Source: Pseudomonas_T sp032052615
GTDB lineage: Bacteria; Pseudomonadota; Gammaproteobacteria; Pseudomonadales; Pseudomonadaceae
Assembly (NCBI GenBank): GCA_032052615.1
Contig: DAMBWF010000003.1
Coordinates: forward strand, 124,001 to 188,000
Direction: 5' to 3'
Length of the DNA stretch: 64,000 nt
Part shown: piece by piece, positions 1-8,350 of the stretch
How positions within the stretch are numbered: position 1 is the stretch's first letter
Layout of the letters: each line of letters opens with the position of its first letter
The notes under the pieces: generated by a model
Seen by the model: only the letters and a program-made list of their open reading frames with translations
Told to the model about the DNA's origin: nothing
The model's database searches: none
Position numbers and translations under genes: made by a program

Positions 1-372
1 TTGCAGCAGGCCCACCGAGGACACCACCGGCGGCACCGCGAAGGGCAGCAGGATGAGGATGTTCATCAGCCCGTCCAGGCGCGGGAAGTGGTAGTGCACC
101 ACGAACATCAGCGGCAGGATCACCGCCGTCGCCAGCGCCAGGGCGCCGAAGCAGACCAGCAGGGACTGGCCGAAGGCCCGCAGGAAGCGCTCGTCGCTCC
201 ACAGCGCCAGGTACCACTTCAGGGTCAGCCCGTCCGGCAGGATGGTGGCGGACCAACTGGTGGCCAGGGAATAGAGCAGGGTGCCGGCCAGGGGCAGCAG
301 CAAAATCAGGAATAGGCCGTAGACCACCCCCCGGTGGTAGACGCCAGTGGGCGTGATTTCAGCGCGCGACAT
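1..372 (-). CDS. ABC transporter permease (second subunit), 3' end outside window
   Basis: Partial gene: 124 codons from ATG (370-372) to the left edge. The product starts with a short cytoplasmic segment, a first membrane helix near residues 16-36, a periplasmic stretch ending WYLALW, and further helices beginning in FGALALATAVILPL. This is the PotC/PotI/FbpB-like layout of permeases that import polyamines, iron(III) or phosphonates. Its start overlaps the end of the preceding permease by 14 nt, so the two are co-translated and probably form a heterodimer. The ATPase subunit is presumably just beyond the left edge. Substrate cannot be read from the fragment. Confidence 0.85.
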   Translation of the reverse strand, partial: MSRAEITPTGVYHRGVVYGLFLILLLPLAGTLLYSLATSWSATILPDGLTLKWYLALWSDERFLRAFGQSLLVCFGALALATAVILPLMFVVHYHFPRLDGLMNILILLPFAVPPVVSSVGLLQ

Positions 373-1198
373 GGTAGCTCCTCTTCAGCAGCCACTGGTG
401 CGCGGCGGTGATCACCAGCATCAGTCCCACCAGCACCATGGCCAGGGCGCTGGCCATGTTGGGGTCGAGGAAGATATCGCCGGCCACCATCGCCGCGATG
501 CGGATCGGCAGTACGTTGAAGTTGCCGGTGGTCAGGGCGTAGACCGTGGCGTAGGCCCCCAGGGCATTGGCCAGCAGGATGACGAAGGTGCCCAGCAGGG
601 CTGGGGTCAGCACCGGCAGGCCGATATGCCGCCAGAACCGCCAGTGGCTTGCCCCCAACAGGGCGGCGGACTCGCGCCAGTCTTCGCGCAACGCGTCGAA
701 GGCCGGATAGAGCAACAGCACCCCTAGGGGAATCTGGAAATAGGTGTAGAGCACGATCAGCCCGGCCTTGGAATAGAGGTTGAAGTCCTCGATCAGGCCG
801 CTCTGTTTGAGGATCAGGGTCAGCGCGCCGTTGAACCCCAGCAGGATGATGAAGGCGAAAGCCAGGGGCACGCCGGAGAAATTACTGGTCATGGTGGAGA
901 ACGCCATGACGAAGTCTCGCAGGCGAGAGTCCACCCGGCGCAGGGAATAGCTGCCCAGCAGCGCCACGACGATGCCGATCAGGCTCGACCAGAAGGCGAT
1001 TTGCAGGCTGTGTTTGATGGCTTGCAGGTAGAACGGCGAGGCGAATACCTCGCGAAAGTTGCCCAGGCCCCAGCCGTCCGCCGCCTCCAGGCTGTGGATC
1101 GCCACCCAGGCCAGGGGAGCGATCTGGAACAGACCGAAAACCACCGCGAACGGCAACAACCAGAGCAGCGCCAACCACTTGCTGCGCGAATGGGTCAT
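359..1198 (-). CDS. ABC transporter permease (first subunit)
   Basis: 279-residue inner-membrane permease of the PotB/CysW family with about six helices; the start MTHSRSKW is followed at once by helix LLWLLPFAVVFGLF. The cytoplasmic coupling loop is visible as ESAALLGASHWRFWRHIGLPVLTP, matching the EAA motif (EAA---G---------I-LP). The start overlaps the stop of the upstream hydrolase gene as ATGA, and its own 3' end overlaps the next permease by 14 nt, so substrate-binding protein, hydrolase and two permeases form one operon. It should carry a small anionic or cationic solute inward. Substrate is inferred only from neighbours. Confidence 0.9.
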   Translation of the reverse strand: MTHSRSKWLALLWLLPFAVVFGLFQIAPLAWVAIHSLEAADGWGLGNFREVFASPFYLQAIKHSLQIAFWSSLIGIVVALLGSYSLRRVDSRLRDFVMAFSTMTSNFSGVPLAFAFIILLGFNGALTLILKQSGLIEDFNLYSKAGLIVLYTYFQIPLGVLLLYPAFDALREDWRESAALLGASHWRFWRHIGLPVLTPALLGTFVILLANALGAYATVYALTTGNFNVLPIRIAAMVAGDIFLDPNMASALAMVLVGLMLVITAAHQWLLKRSYHVAR

Positions 1199-1926
1199 GC
1201 CAGCAACTCCCGGCAATAGGGTTTGTCGTGGGGAACGCCGAGCAACTGGCAAACGGTGCCGCACAGCTCGGTCTGGCGCGGACGGGCCTCGCCGCTCAGG
1301 CTGAAGGCGTCGCCGACGATGAACAACGGTACCTCGCGCTCCTCCGGCAGCAGCCCGTTGTGGCTGCGGTCGGCGTTCATCCCGTGGTCCGCCGTTACCA
1401 GCACTTGGTACCCGGCGTCCAGCCAACCCCCCAGGTATTCCGCCAGCAGGATGTCGGCCTGCCGCGCGGCGTTGCGGTACTGGGGCGAGTCCAGCCCGTG
1501 ACGGTGACCGGCGTCGTCGATGTTCATCGGATGCACCAGGAGGAAGTTGGGCCGATGTTTCAGCCGCAGGCTTTCCGCGTCGGCGAACAGGTGGGCGTCG
1601 GGGTAGTGGTCGGCGTAATAGAAGTGGCCGTACTGGATCGGCAGCTCCGGCGCCTCGGTGCTCAGGCCGGCGGCGCGAGCGTAGTGGAACACGCTGCGCT
1701 CGCTGGATAGCCGCGAGACGCCATTGTGGACGATCCCGCTGTCCAGCGGCGGCACGCCGGTGAGGATGCATTCGTAGAGGGGCCGGGACAGCGCCGGCAG
1801 CTCGCATTGCAAGCCGTGGAGGGCACCGCGCCCGGCGGCGCAGTAAGCCTGGAGGTGGCCCAGCGCGTGCCGGGCCACCTCCAGGTTCAGGCCATCCAGT
1901 ACGACCAGGATGACGTCATGTTTCAT
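1195..1926 (-). CDS. Alkaline-phosphatase-superfamily hydrolase (phosphodiesterase / nucleotide pyrophosphatase type)
   Basis: 243 residues, no signal peptide, so cytoplasmic. The metal site of the superfamily can be traced: VVLDGLN at the N-terminus (first Asp ligand), a Ser/Thr nucleophile region in LSRPLYECILTG, DDAGHRHG (Asp and His ligands) and TADHGM (Asp-His). The protein is short compared with alkaline phosphatase or phosphonoacetate hydrolase (about 400 residues) and fits the small type I phosphodiesterase/nucleotide-pyrophosphatase-like group. It lies between the binding protein and the permeases of an ABC importer, so it probably hydrolyses the imported substrate, for example a phosphodiester or phosphonate. 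That substrate is an inference. Confidence 0.8.
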   Translation of the reverse strand: MKHDVILVVLDGLNLEVARHALGHLQAYCAAGRGALHGLQCELPALSRPLYECILTGVPPLDSGIVHNGVSRLSSERSVFHYARAAGLSTEAPELPIQYGHFYYADHYPDAHLFADAESLRLKHRPNFLLVHPMNIDDAGHRHGLDSPQYRNAARQADILLAEYLGGWLDAGYQVLVTADHGMNADRSHNGLLPEEREVPLFIVGDAFSLSGEARPRQTELCGTVCQLLGVPHDKPYCRELLA

Positions 1927-1935
1927 CGGAGGCGA

Positions 1936-2994
1936 TCACTGCATGTTGATGATGACGTGTTCCTGCCACAGGCGCGGCAGGCGCTTGGAGGTGGTTTCCC
2001 AAGCCTGGGCATCGCGGATCGGCGTGACCTTGGCGTACTGCTCGGACGGCAGCAGCTTGGACTGGACGTCCTCCGGCAGGGTCAGGTGCTCGGCGCGGAT
2101 CGGCCGGGCGTAACCCCGGGCCAGGTTGATCTGGCCGGCGTCGCTGAGAATGTATTCGCGGGCCAGCTTGGCCGCGTTGGGATGCTTGGCGTACTTGTTG
2201 ATCAGGGTGGTGTAGCCGGAGATCACCGAGCCGTCGGTCGGGATCAGCACGTCGAAGCGCGCCGGGTCGATCTGGTCGCGGTAGCTCAGGCCGTTGAAAT
2301 CCCAGACGATGCCCACTTCCACCTCGCCCTTTTCCAGGGTCTGGATGGTGGGGTTGGACAGGGACAGGCGGCCTTGCTTGGCCAGGTCGGCGAACAGGTC
2401 CAGGCCCGGCTGGATGTTCTTTTCGTCGCCGCCATTGGCCAGGGCCGCCGCCAGCACGCCGTTCACCGCCTGGGCGGCGGCGCTGACATCGCCGATGGTC
2501 ACTTTGTATTTGCCGGTCTTCAGGTCCGCCCAGCTCTTCGGCGGCTCCTTCACCAACTGCTTGTTGACGATGAAGGCGATGGAGCCGGTATAGGCCAGCA
2601 GCCAGTGGCCCTCCTTATCCTTGGCCCAGTCCGGCACCTGCTCCCAGGTGCTCGGCTTGTAGGGCTGGGTAACGCCTTGCTGCACGGCGATGGGGCCGAA
2701 GGCGGCGCCCACGTCGCCGATATCGGCGCTGGCGTTGTCCTTCTCGGCGGCGAACTTGGCGATCTCCTGGGCCGAACTCATGTCGGTGTCCATGTGCTTG
2801 AGGCCGTAGCGCTTGCCGAGGTCCTCCCACGTGCCCTTCCAGTTCGCCCAACTGTCCGGCATGCCGACGCTGTTCACCATGCCCTCGGCGCGGGCGGCCC
2901 GCTCCAGGCCCGCGAGGTCCGTATCAGCGGCCATGGCCTGGTTACCCAGGAGAATGGCGCTTCCCAACAGTGAAGCCAGCAGCAGGCGTTTCAT
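1936..2994 (-). CDS. Periplasmic substrate-binding protein of ABC importer
   Basis: 352 residues. A Sec signal peptide (MKRLLLASLLGSAILLGNQAMA, cleavage after AMA near residue 22) is followed by a PotD/AfuA-type binding fold; SSAQEIAKFAAEKDNASADIGDV and GSIAFIVNKQLVKEPPKSWADL are typical lobe and hinge segments. It binds solute in the periplasm and delivers it to the permeases encoded just downstream (gap of 9 nt to the hydrolase). The ATG is preceded by AAGGAG on the minus strand. A GntR-type palindrome about 26 nt upstream suggests control by the divergent regulator. The family covers iron(III), polyamines, thiamine and phosphonates, so the ligand is open. Confidence 0.9.
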   Translation of the reverse strand: MKRLLLASLLGSAILLGNQAMAADTDLAGLERAARAEGMVNSVGMPDSWANWKGTWEDLGKRYGLKHMDTDMSSAQEIAKFAAEKDNASADIGDVGAAFGPIAVQQGVTQPYKPSTWEQVPDWAKDKEGHWLLAYTGSIAFIVNKQLVKEPPKSWADLKTGKYKVTIGDVSAAAQAVNGVLAAALANGGDEKNIQPGLDLFADLAKQGRLSLSNPTIQTLEKGEVEVGIVWDFNGLSYRDQIDPARFDVLIPTDGSVISGYTTLINKYAKHPNAAKLAREYILSDAGQINLARGYARPIRAEHLTLPEDVQSKLLPSEQYAKVTPIRDAQAWETTSKRLPRLWQEHVIINMQ

Positions 2995-3019
2995 ATGAAG
3001 CTCCTTAGCAGGTAGGGAT

Positions 3020-3031
3020 TGGTCTAGATCA
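3020..3031. promoter_or_regulatory. Putative GntR/HutC-family operator
   Basis: TGGTCTAGATCA matches 10 of 12 positions of TGGTCTAGACCA, the palindrome bound by several UTRA-domain GntR regulators (DasR/NagR type). It lies between the binding-protein gene and the divergent UTRA regulator. A second weaker copy, CCAATCTAGAGG, sits at 3044-3055. Likely the operator for repression of the importer operon. Confidence 0.45.
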
Positions 3032-3269
3032 GCAAGACCCAGGCCAATCTAGAGGGCTTCCATGACGGTTTCGTGGCAACGCGGGCGCGACCCACGGGGG
3101 AGCGCGACCGTGGAAACAGCGGGCCTCAGCCCCGCCGTCCCATGCCTGCCCGGCCCAGCCATGCGCGAGCGACCGTTGTCACGCCACCGTCATCCCGGCG
3201 GACTAGCATGCGGCGTACCGACTTGGCGCGCCGTTTCAGTGCTGGTCTATTCCAGAAGGGAGTGTTTTG

Positions 3270-3986
3270 ATGCGCGACGAGGCGCCTCGTACCGTGACCG
3301 CCATCTGCCACGTCCTGCAGCGGCAGATCGAACATGGACTGTTGCCCCTGGGCGGCAAGCTGCCCGCCGAGCGCAAGCTCAGCGAACTCTTCGCTACCAC
3401 CCGTATCACCCTGCGCGAAGCCTTGGGTCAGTTGGAAGCACAGGGCCTGATCTACCGGGAGGAGCGCCGTGGCTGGTTCGTCTCGCCGCCCCGGCTCGAC
3501 TATAACCCCTTGGTGCGCAGCCATTTCCACGCCATGGTGGACGGCCAGGGCCGGGTGCCCGCCACCGAGGTGCTCGGCGCCCGCTTGCTGCCGGCCTCGG
3601 TGGAGATCTGCGAACTGCTGGAGCTGCCGGCGCTCTCCGCGGTCGTCCAGATCCGCCGGGCCCGGCGCATCGATGGCCGCCTGGTGCTGTACGTCGAACA
3701 CTACCTCAACCCCGGTTACTTCCCCGGCATCCTCGACCATGACCTGACCCGCTCGCTGACCGAACTCTATGGACGCCAGTACGGCATCCATTACGGCCAG
3801 GTCCGCTTCGACATGCTGCCCACCGCCCTCCACCCCGACGCCGCCACCGCCCTGCGGGTATCCCCCGGCAGCCCGGCCCTGCGCATCGTCCGCCGCAACC
3901 GCGACCAGCACGGCCGGCTGATCGACTGCGGCCTCGAATACTGGCGCCACGACGCGATCCAAGTGCGGGTGGAGGTGCCCGAATAG
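3270..3986 (+). CDS. GntR-family transcriptional regulator with UTRA effector domain
   Basis: 238 residues. The N-terminal winged helix-turn-helix (about residues 5-70) contains LPAERKLSELFATTRITLREALGQLEAQGLIYREERRG, the GntR DNA-binding signature. The C-terminal UTRA domain (about 85-235) binds a small-molecule effector. It is divergent from the ABC importer/hydrolase operon and is therefore the likely local repressor. The ATG at 3270 is preferred over the in-frame TTG just before it because AGAAGGGAG is well spaced. The effector is unknown; UTRA regulators next to phosphonate, amino-sugar or histidine genes are common. Confidence 0.9.
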   Translation: MRDEAPRTVTAICHVLQRQIEHGLLPLGGKLPAERKLSELFATTRITLREALGQLEAQGLIYREERRGWFVSPPRLDYNPLVRSHFHAMVDGQGRVPATEVLGARLLPASVEICELLELPALSAVVQIRRARRIDGRLVLYVEHYLNPGYFPGILDHDLTRSLTELYGRQYGIHYGQVRFDMLPTALHPDAATALRVSPGSPALRIVRRNRDQHGRLIDCGLEYWRHDAIQVRVEVPE

Positions 3987-4084
3987 GCCTCCATTCTGTG
4001 CACGCCTCCACAGAGTCCGCATGGAGCATCTTCCCCCTCCTGATCGTCGGCCTATGCTCTCGCTTTTGGCGTCGAGTACAGGAC

Positions 4085-4909
4085 ATGCTGGTTTTCAAGC
4101 GCAACACCCGGGAAGGACAACCGGTGCCCGGCCAGATCACCCTGGTGGTGGGCAACAGCTTCATCGTCAAACTGGTCGGCTTGGGCCCCGACAAGAAACA
4201 CTACGCGATCAAGAGCGACAGCCCCTGTGTGGAGGTCCAGCAAAAAGCCGACGACCGCATGCTGGAGCAGACGATACGCTTCAAGGCCAACATGGCCTGC
4301 CAGGGCGCCCGGATCACTGTCTACGAGAAGACCTCCGGCGATCGCGCGCCCTTAGAGCTGAAGATCAATGTGCTCGAGCCGCTGGTGCTACCGCCCGAGA
4401 ATACGGATGAGGGATTGTTGGCGCGCTTGCTGTTGTCTGAGGTCGTTCAGCCATCTTCCGACAAGTACACCGGTCCGGATGAAGCTTTTCTTAGCATGCA
4501 ACTGATGCGTCAGGTCCTTGAGAACCGGATTAGCTTTCCGAAAATTGCAATGTTTAGCAATCCAACGTCTCGTTCGATGTTGGCCGTGGTTACAGCTAAT
4601 AATGGAAGCGAGTTTGAAGGCTTCGGTGCGTATCCCGTATTGGTAAAAGATAAGGTGGTTAATTTCAATAAGACAATAAGTTATGCTAACGATGGCAGCC
4701 ATAAGGATTTCAAGGCGTATCGTCGTCATTTGCAAGATATACTTGATGTTGCCAATGGGAAAGCGCCCAGGGTATCAGGGAAGTATTATGGATGGAGGAC
4801 GGCAGGCTCCAACCCGGCAGGAGGTTATTATGTGCCGGGAATAATAGTGGGCGGCCAGCAGTTCAATACCTTGCGCGAGGATATACTCGTGGGAAATGGT
4901 GTGAAGTGA
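4085..4909 (+). CDS. Unknown protein; candidate polymorphic effector (GC-rich N-terminus, AT-rich C-terminus)
   Basis: 274 residues from ATG 4085 (AGGAC just upstream; an in-frame GTG at 3998 is possible). No signal peptide and no membrane helix. Residues 1-110 (VPGQITLVVGNSFIVKLVGL ... ITVYEKTSG) look like a beta-rich domain and are encoded in normal GC-rich DNA. From about position 4400 the DNA becomes clearly AT-richer and continues so through the next gene. The C-terminal part contains QLMRQVLENRISFPKI and a glycine/tyrosine-rich end (GGYYVPGIIVGGQQF). I do not recognise the family. A conserved front half joined to a compositionally foreign back half, followed by an overlapping small gene with a signal peptide, is the usual form of a toxin/immunity pair; that is inference. 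Confidence 0.6.
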   Translation: MLVFKRNTREGQPVPGQITLVVGNSFIVKLVGLGPDKKHYAIKSDSPCVEVQQKADDRMLEQTIRFKANMACQGARITVYEKTSGDRAPLELKINVLEPLVLPPENTDEGLLARLLLSEVVQPSSDKYTGPDEAFLSMQLMRQVLENRISFPKIAMFSNPTSRSMLAVVTANNGSEFEGFGAYPVLVKDKVVNFNKTISYANDGSHKDFKAYRRHLQDILDVANGKAPRVSGKYYGWRTAGSNPAGGYYVPGIIVGGQQFNTLREDILVGNGVK

Positions 4910-5415
4910 AAAAAATATTACTTCAATGCTCCGCGCTGCTTTTTTGGGGTTCGGCCTTGGCTGCCGAGCGCTTTGAACCTTCCATCTTGACGGGACAGGT
5001 CGGGCATATAAATTTGGAAGAGACGCGCCAGTACAGGAATTATCAGCTTGATCTGATGTACCTTGTGGCGAATCTCGAGGAAAACAATAAGGTTAACCAC
5101 TTTTGTTTGGTGGGTTATCGTTGGCCAGATGGAGCGGTTCGGGCGATCGTGTATTGGAAAGAGCGGCAGCGATTGACTATTTGGCCAGGTCGTAAGGTTC
5201 CTCCGGAAGAGTACGGTGACGACGCGAAGGATCTTTTGATGACCAAGAGCATCGATATCACCCATAACATAGTGGATCGCGAGGATCAGATGACAATGGC
5301 TACTTATTTGCGTCGTGATCTGGAAGGGACCCTTGAAGATTGTGCTCGCCACGGTATCCAATACGAGTTGAAGCCGTTTACACCGCCCCCGGAGGACAGT
5401 GAGGATGACTGGTAA
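4906..5415 (+). CDS. Unknown periplasmic protein; candidate immunity protein
   Basis: 169 residues, starting at GTG 4906, which overlaps the stop of the preceding gene (GTGA), so the two are translationally coupled. MKKILLQCSALLFWGSALA is a clear Sec signal peptide, cleaved near residue 20, giving a mature periplasmic protein of about 17 kDa. It has two cysteines (CLVGYRW and LEDCARH) that could pair, and an acidic tail ending DSEDDW. AT-rich codon use sets it apart from all neighbours. No family recognised. Its position and export suit an immunity protein against a periplasm-acting effector encoded by the gene before it. Confidence 0.65.
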   Translation: MKKILLQCSALLFWGSALAAERFEPSILTGQVGHINLEETRQYRNYQLDLMYLVANLEENNKVNHFCLVGYRWPDGAVRAIVYWKERQRLTIWPGRKVPPEEYGDDAKDLLMTKSIDITHNIVDREDQMTMATYLRRDLEGTLEDCARHGIQYELKPFTPPPEDSEDDW

Positions 5416-5467
5416 CTAGGTTCCTCGGAGAGCAAGAGCTGGACAAAGTGGTGCTCATGTTAATTTT

Positions 5468-5481
5468 ATCGTTTAAACGAT
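5468..5481. repeat. 14-bp perfect palindrome
   Basis: ATCGTTTAAACGAT, 53 nt behind the AT-rich gene pair. It has no loop and no T-tract, so it is more like an operator or chance palindrome than a terminator. The rest of 5416-5669 shows no gene. Confidence 0.3.
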
Positions 5482-5669
5482 CGTAAGTGTTGGTGTGTTT
5501 TGGCACTCAATCCTTCGTGCCGCCTCGGAGAACCGCGAGGACGAGGGATAGCATGTCCGTGGCTCGTATTGCGCAGCCGTCTTTGCCCGGGCTCGTGGCC
5601 GGAATTGCGTGGTGGCTTCGTCGCCCTCCAGGGCTAGAATCGGCGCACGATCAGCGAGGAGGATTCGTC

Positions 5670-6680
5670 ATGGCATTCAAGGCTATTCAGGTTCGACCCG
5701 GCGGCGGCTATCACCGGGTCGAGGTGACATCCCGCGAGGCGGCGGCACCGGCGGCGGGGGAGATCAGCGTGCGGCTGCGTGCCAGTTCGCTCAATTACCA
5801 CGACTTCGCCGTGGTCAGCGGCATGTGGGGGCCGACCGAGACGCGCATTCCCCTGGCGGATGGCGCCGGCGAGGTGGTGGCGGTGGGCGAGGGGGTGAGC
5901 GAGTTCGAGGTGGGCGATGCGGTGGTGAGCACGTTCTTCCCCGACTGGCTGGATGGCGAGCCCCAGGTGGAAGGCTTCGCCCGGGTGCCGGGGGATGGCC
6001 TCGACGGCTATGCCCGCGAGCAGGTGACCGCGCCCGCCACCGGGTTCACCCGGGCGCCTCGCGGCTGGACTCATGCAGAGGCCGCGACCCTGCCCACCGC
6101 CGGGCTCACTGCCTGGCGGGCACTGATGGTGGACGGCGGTCTCAAGCCGGGCGACACGGTGCTGGTCCAAGGCACGGGTGGGGTATCGATCTTCGCCCTG
6201 CAGTTCGCCAAGCTGGCGGGCGCCACGGTCATCGCCACGTCGTCCAGCGACGAGAAGCTCGGGCGCTTGCGGGACCTGGGCGCCGATGCGCTGATCAATT
6301 ACCGCGACACGCCCGCCTGGGGCGAGCGGGTACGCGAATTGACCGGCGGACGTGGCGTCGACCACGTCGTCGAGGTGGGTGGGCCGGGCACGCTGGAGCA
6401 GTCGATGATCGCCGCGCGCATTGGCGGGCACCTGTCCCTGATTGGCATCCTCACCGGCGTGGCGGGCCAGTTGAACCTGGTGCCCGCGCTGTTCAAGCAA
6501 TTGCGCCTGCAGAGTGTGCTGGTGGGTAGCCGGACACAGCAACAGGCAATGATCCGGGCCCTAGACGCCAATGGCCTGCGTCCGGTGATCGACCGGCACT
6601 TCCCGTTGGAGGCCATGGTCGAGGCGTTCCGCTACCAGGAAAGCAACCGGCATTTCGGCAAGATCTGCCTGGACATCTGA
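5670..6680 (+). CDS. Zinc-independent NAD(P)-dependent alcohol dehydrogenase / quinone oxidoreductase (MDR superfamily)
   Basis: 336 residues. N-terminal GroES-like domain (about 25-130) with SLNYHDFAVVSG and ADGAGEVVAVGEGV, then a Rossmann domain with LVQGTGGVSIFALQFAKLAGA (about 165-185), the NAD(P)-binding segment. The structural-zinc cysteine cluster of classical alcohol dehydrogenases is absent, which places it near quinone oxidoreductase/enoyl-reductase-like MDR enzymes. GAGGAGG precedes the ATG. It stands alone, upstream of a small secreted-protein gene. Substrate not predictable. Confidence 0.85.
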   Translation: MAFKAIQVRPGGGYHRVEVTSREAAAPAAGEISVRLRASSLNYHDFAVVSGMWGPTETRIPLADGAGEVVAVGEGVSEFEVGDAVVSTFFPDWLDGEPQVEGFARVPGDGLDGYAREQVTAPATGFTRAPRGWTHAEAATLPTAGLTAWRALMVDGGLKPGDTVLVQGTGGVSIFALQFAKLAGATVIATSSSDEKLGRLRDLGADALINYRDTPAWGERVRELTGGRGVDHVVEVGGPGTLEQSMIAARIGGHLSLIGILTGVAGQLNLVPALFKQLRLQSVLVGSRTQQQAMIRALDANGLRPVIDRHFPLEAMVEAFRYQESNRHFGKICLDI

Positions 6681-6789
6681 CCCCCAGCGGGCCGGTGGCC
6701 TGGGCGCCGGCGCGGCCTGCTCGTCATGTCGAGGCAACTTCCTGGCGTTGGGAAATCTCCAAACCCCGTACCCCAACGGAGGATTTCCC

Positions 6790-7080
6790 ATGAGACACGC
6801 CCTCGTTCCCGCCGTGCTGATCGGCGTCCTGAGCCTGCCGGCGTTCGCCCAGTCGCCGGTCGGCACTCCCGAGAACGACAACGGTTCGCCTCCCAGCACC
6901 CGTAGCGCGCCGCAGCAGGAAATGAAGACCCACACCGACGACAAGGGCAACGTGGTGACCGAGGACGGCCGCAAGGTGAACACAGAAAACGGCACCGAGT
7001 CCCAGCCGGACGACTCCGCTCGCAAGTCCGGCGACGGCGGCTTTCACGATCCCAGCACCGATCCCGGCGCGGTCGAATAA
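6790..7080 (+). CDS. Small exported hydrophilic protein of unknown function
   Basis: 96 residues with a good Sec signal peptide (MRHALVPAVLIGVLSLPAFAQ, cleavage after AFA). The mature part of about 75 residues is very polar, rich in Asp, Asn, Thr, Ser and Pro, and looks disordered; it includes MKTHTDDKGNVVTEDGRKVN. GGAGGATT precedes the ATG. No family recognised with confidence; similar short periplasmic proteins of unknown function are common in Pseudomonas. A GC-rich hairpin without a T-run follows at 7098-7118. Confidence 0.7.
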   Translation: MRHALVPAVLIGVLSLPAFAQSPVGTPENDNGSPPSTRSAPQQEMKTHTDDKGNVVTEDGRKVNTENGTESQPDDSARKSGDGGFHDPSTDPGAVE

Positions 7081-7097
7081 AACGTAACTCCTGGTAA

Positions 7098-7118
7098 CCC
7101 CGGCCGGCCTGGCCGGGG
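7098..7118 (+). terminator. GC-rich hairpin behind the small secreted-protein gene
   Basis: CCCCGGCC and GGCCGGGG form an 8-bp stem with a 5-nt loop, 18 nt after the stop codon. No T-tract follows, so termination is uncertain. Confidence 0.35.
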
Positions 7119-7255
7119 ATGCCCTGATCCGAATCAGAACCCCTTGGCGCTTGCCGGTGGGCATCGATCACGCCACATCGTTCTTCGTTTCGAGCCCAAG
7201 GATGCCGACCGCGGTCCGCTGTGGTAATAAGCGGCATCTTCGAGCGGAGGCGAAC

Positions 7256-8350
7256 ATGGGCAAGCTGCGGGTGGGAGTGATTTTCGGCGGACGTTCGGTC
7301 GAGCATGAGGTGTCGTTGCAGTCGGCGAAGAACATCGTCGATGCCCTGGACCCGGAGCGCTTCGAGCCGGTATTGATCGGTATCGACAAGGAGGGCGGCT
7401 GGCACCTCCACGACGTTTCCCGTTATCTGATCGACGCGGACGATCCGACGCGCATTGCCCTGGAACACTCCGGGCGCGGCGTGGCCTTCGTCCCCGATGG
7501 GCGGAGCGGGCCGCTGAGGGAGGCGGACGGCCGCCATGGTCTGGGCCGCCTCGATGTGGTCTTCCCTATCGTCCACGGCACCCTGCGCGAGGACGGTTGC
7601 CTGCAAGGCCTGCTGCGCCTGGTGGATCTGCCATTCGTGGGATCCGACGTGCTGGGCTCGGCGATCTGCATGGACAAGGATGTCGCCAAGCGCCTGCTGC
7701 GGGACGCCGGCCTGGCCATCACTCCCTTTCTCACCCTGACCCGCCGCACGGCCTCGCGAACGCCCTTCGCCGAGGCGGTACGGCGGCTGGGCACGCCGCT
7801 GTTCGTCAAACCGGCCAGTCTGGGTTCGTCGGTCGGCGTGAGCCGCGCCACCACCGAGGCCGAATACGACGCGGCGGTACGACTGGCCTTGGAATACGAC
7901 GAGAAGGTGCTGGTAGAGGCCGCGGTCAAGGGACGGGAAATCGAGTGCGCGGTGCTGGGTAACGACGAGCCGGTCGCCAGCGGTTGCGGCGAGATCGTGG
8001 TGCGCCAGGGGTTCTATTCCTACGACAGCAAGTACGTCGATGATGACGCCGCCCAAGTGGTGGTTCCGGCGGACCTCGACGCCGAGACTCGCGAGCGTAT
8101 CCGCGCCCTGGCCGTGGAGGCCTTCCAAGTGTTGGGGTGCGCGGGGCTGGCGCGGGTCGACGTTTTCCTCACCGACACCGGCGAGGTGCTGATCAACGAG
8201 CTGAACTCCCTGCCCGGGTTCACCCGCATCAGCATGTATCCCAAGCTCTGGCAGGCCGCAGGCATGAGTTATCGCGAGCTGGTGAGCCGCCTGATCGACC
8301 TGGCCCTGGAACGCCACGCCGCGCGCGGCGGCGTGAAGCACAGCCGCTAG
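7256..8350 (+). CDS. ddlA: D-alanine--D-alanine ligase
   Basis: 364 residues, the length of E. coli DdlA. ATP-grasp enzyme that joins two D-alanines for peptidoglycan precursors in the cytoplasm. Visible signatures: VIFGGRSVEHEVSLQSAKN at the N-terminus, HGTLREDGCLQGLL (about residue 103), KPASLGSSVGVS in the ATP-grasp core and NELNSLPGFT near the C-terminus (metal and substrate site). CGGAGG lies upstream of the ATG at 7256. It is not inside the mra division cluster, which agrees with a DdlA- rather than DdlB-type copy. Monocistronic. Confidence 0.95.
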   Translation: MGKLRVGVIFGGRSVEHEVSLQSAKNIVDALDPERFEPVLIGIDKEGGWHLHDVSRYLIDADDPTRIALEHSGRGVAFVPDGRSGPLREADGRHGLGRLDVVFPIVHGTLREDGCLQGLLRLVDLPFVGSDVLGSAICMDKDVAKRLLRDAGLAITPFLTLTRRTASRTPFAEAVRRLGTPLFVKPASLGSSVGVSRATTEAEYDAAVRLALEYDEKVLVEAAVKGREIECAVLGNDEPVASGCGEIVVRQGFYSYDSKYVDDDAAQVVVPADLDAETRERIRALAVEAFQVLGCAGLARVDVFLTDTGEVLINELNSLPGFTRISMYPKLWQAAGMSYRELVSRLIDLALERHAARGGVKHSR

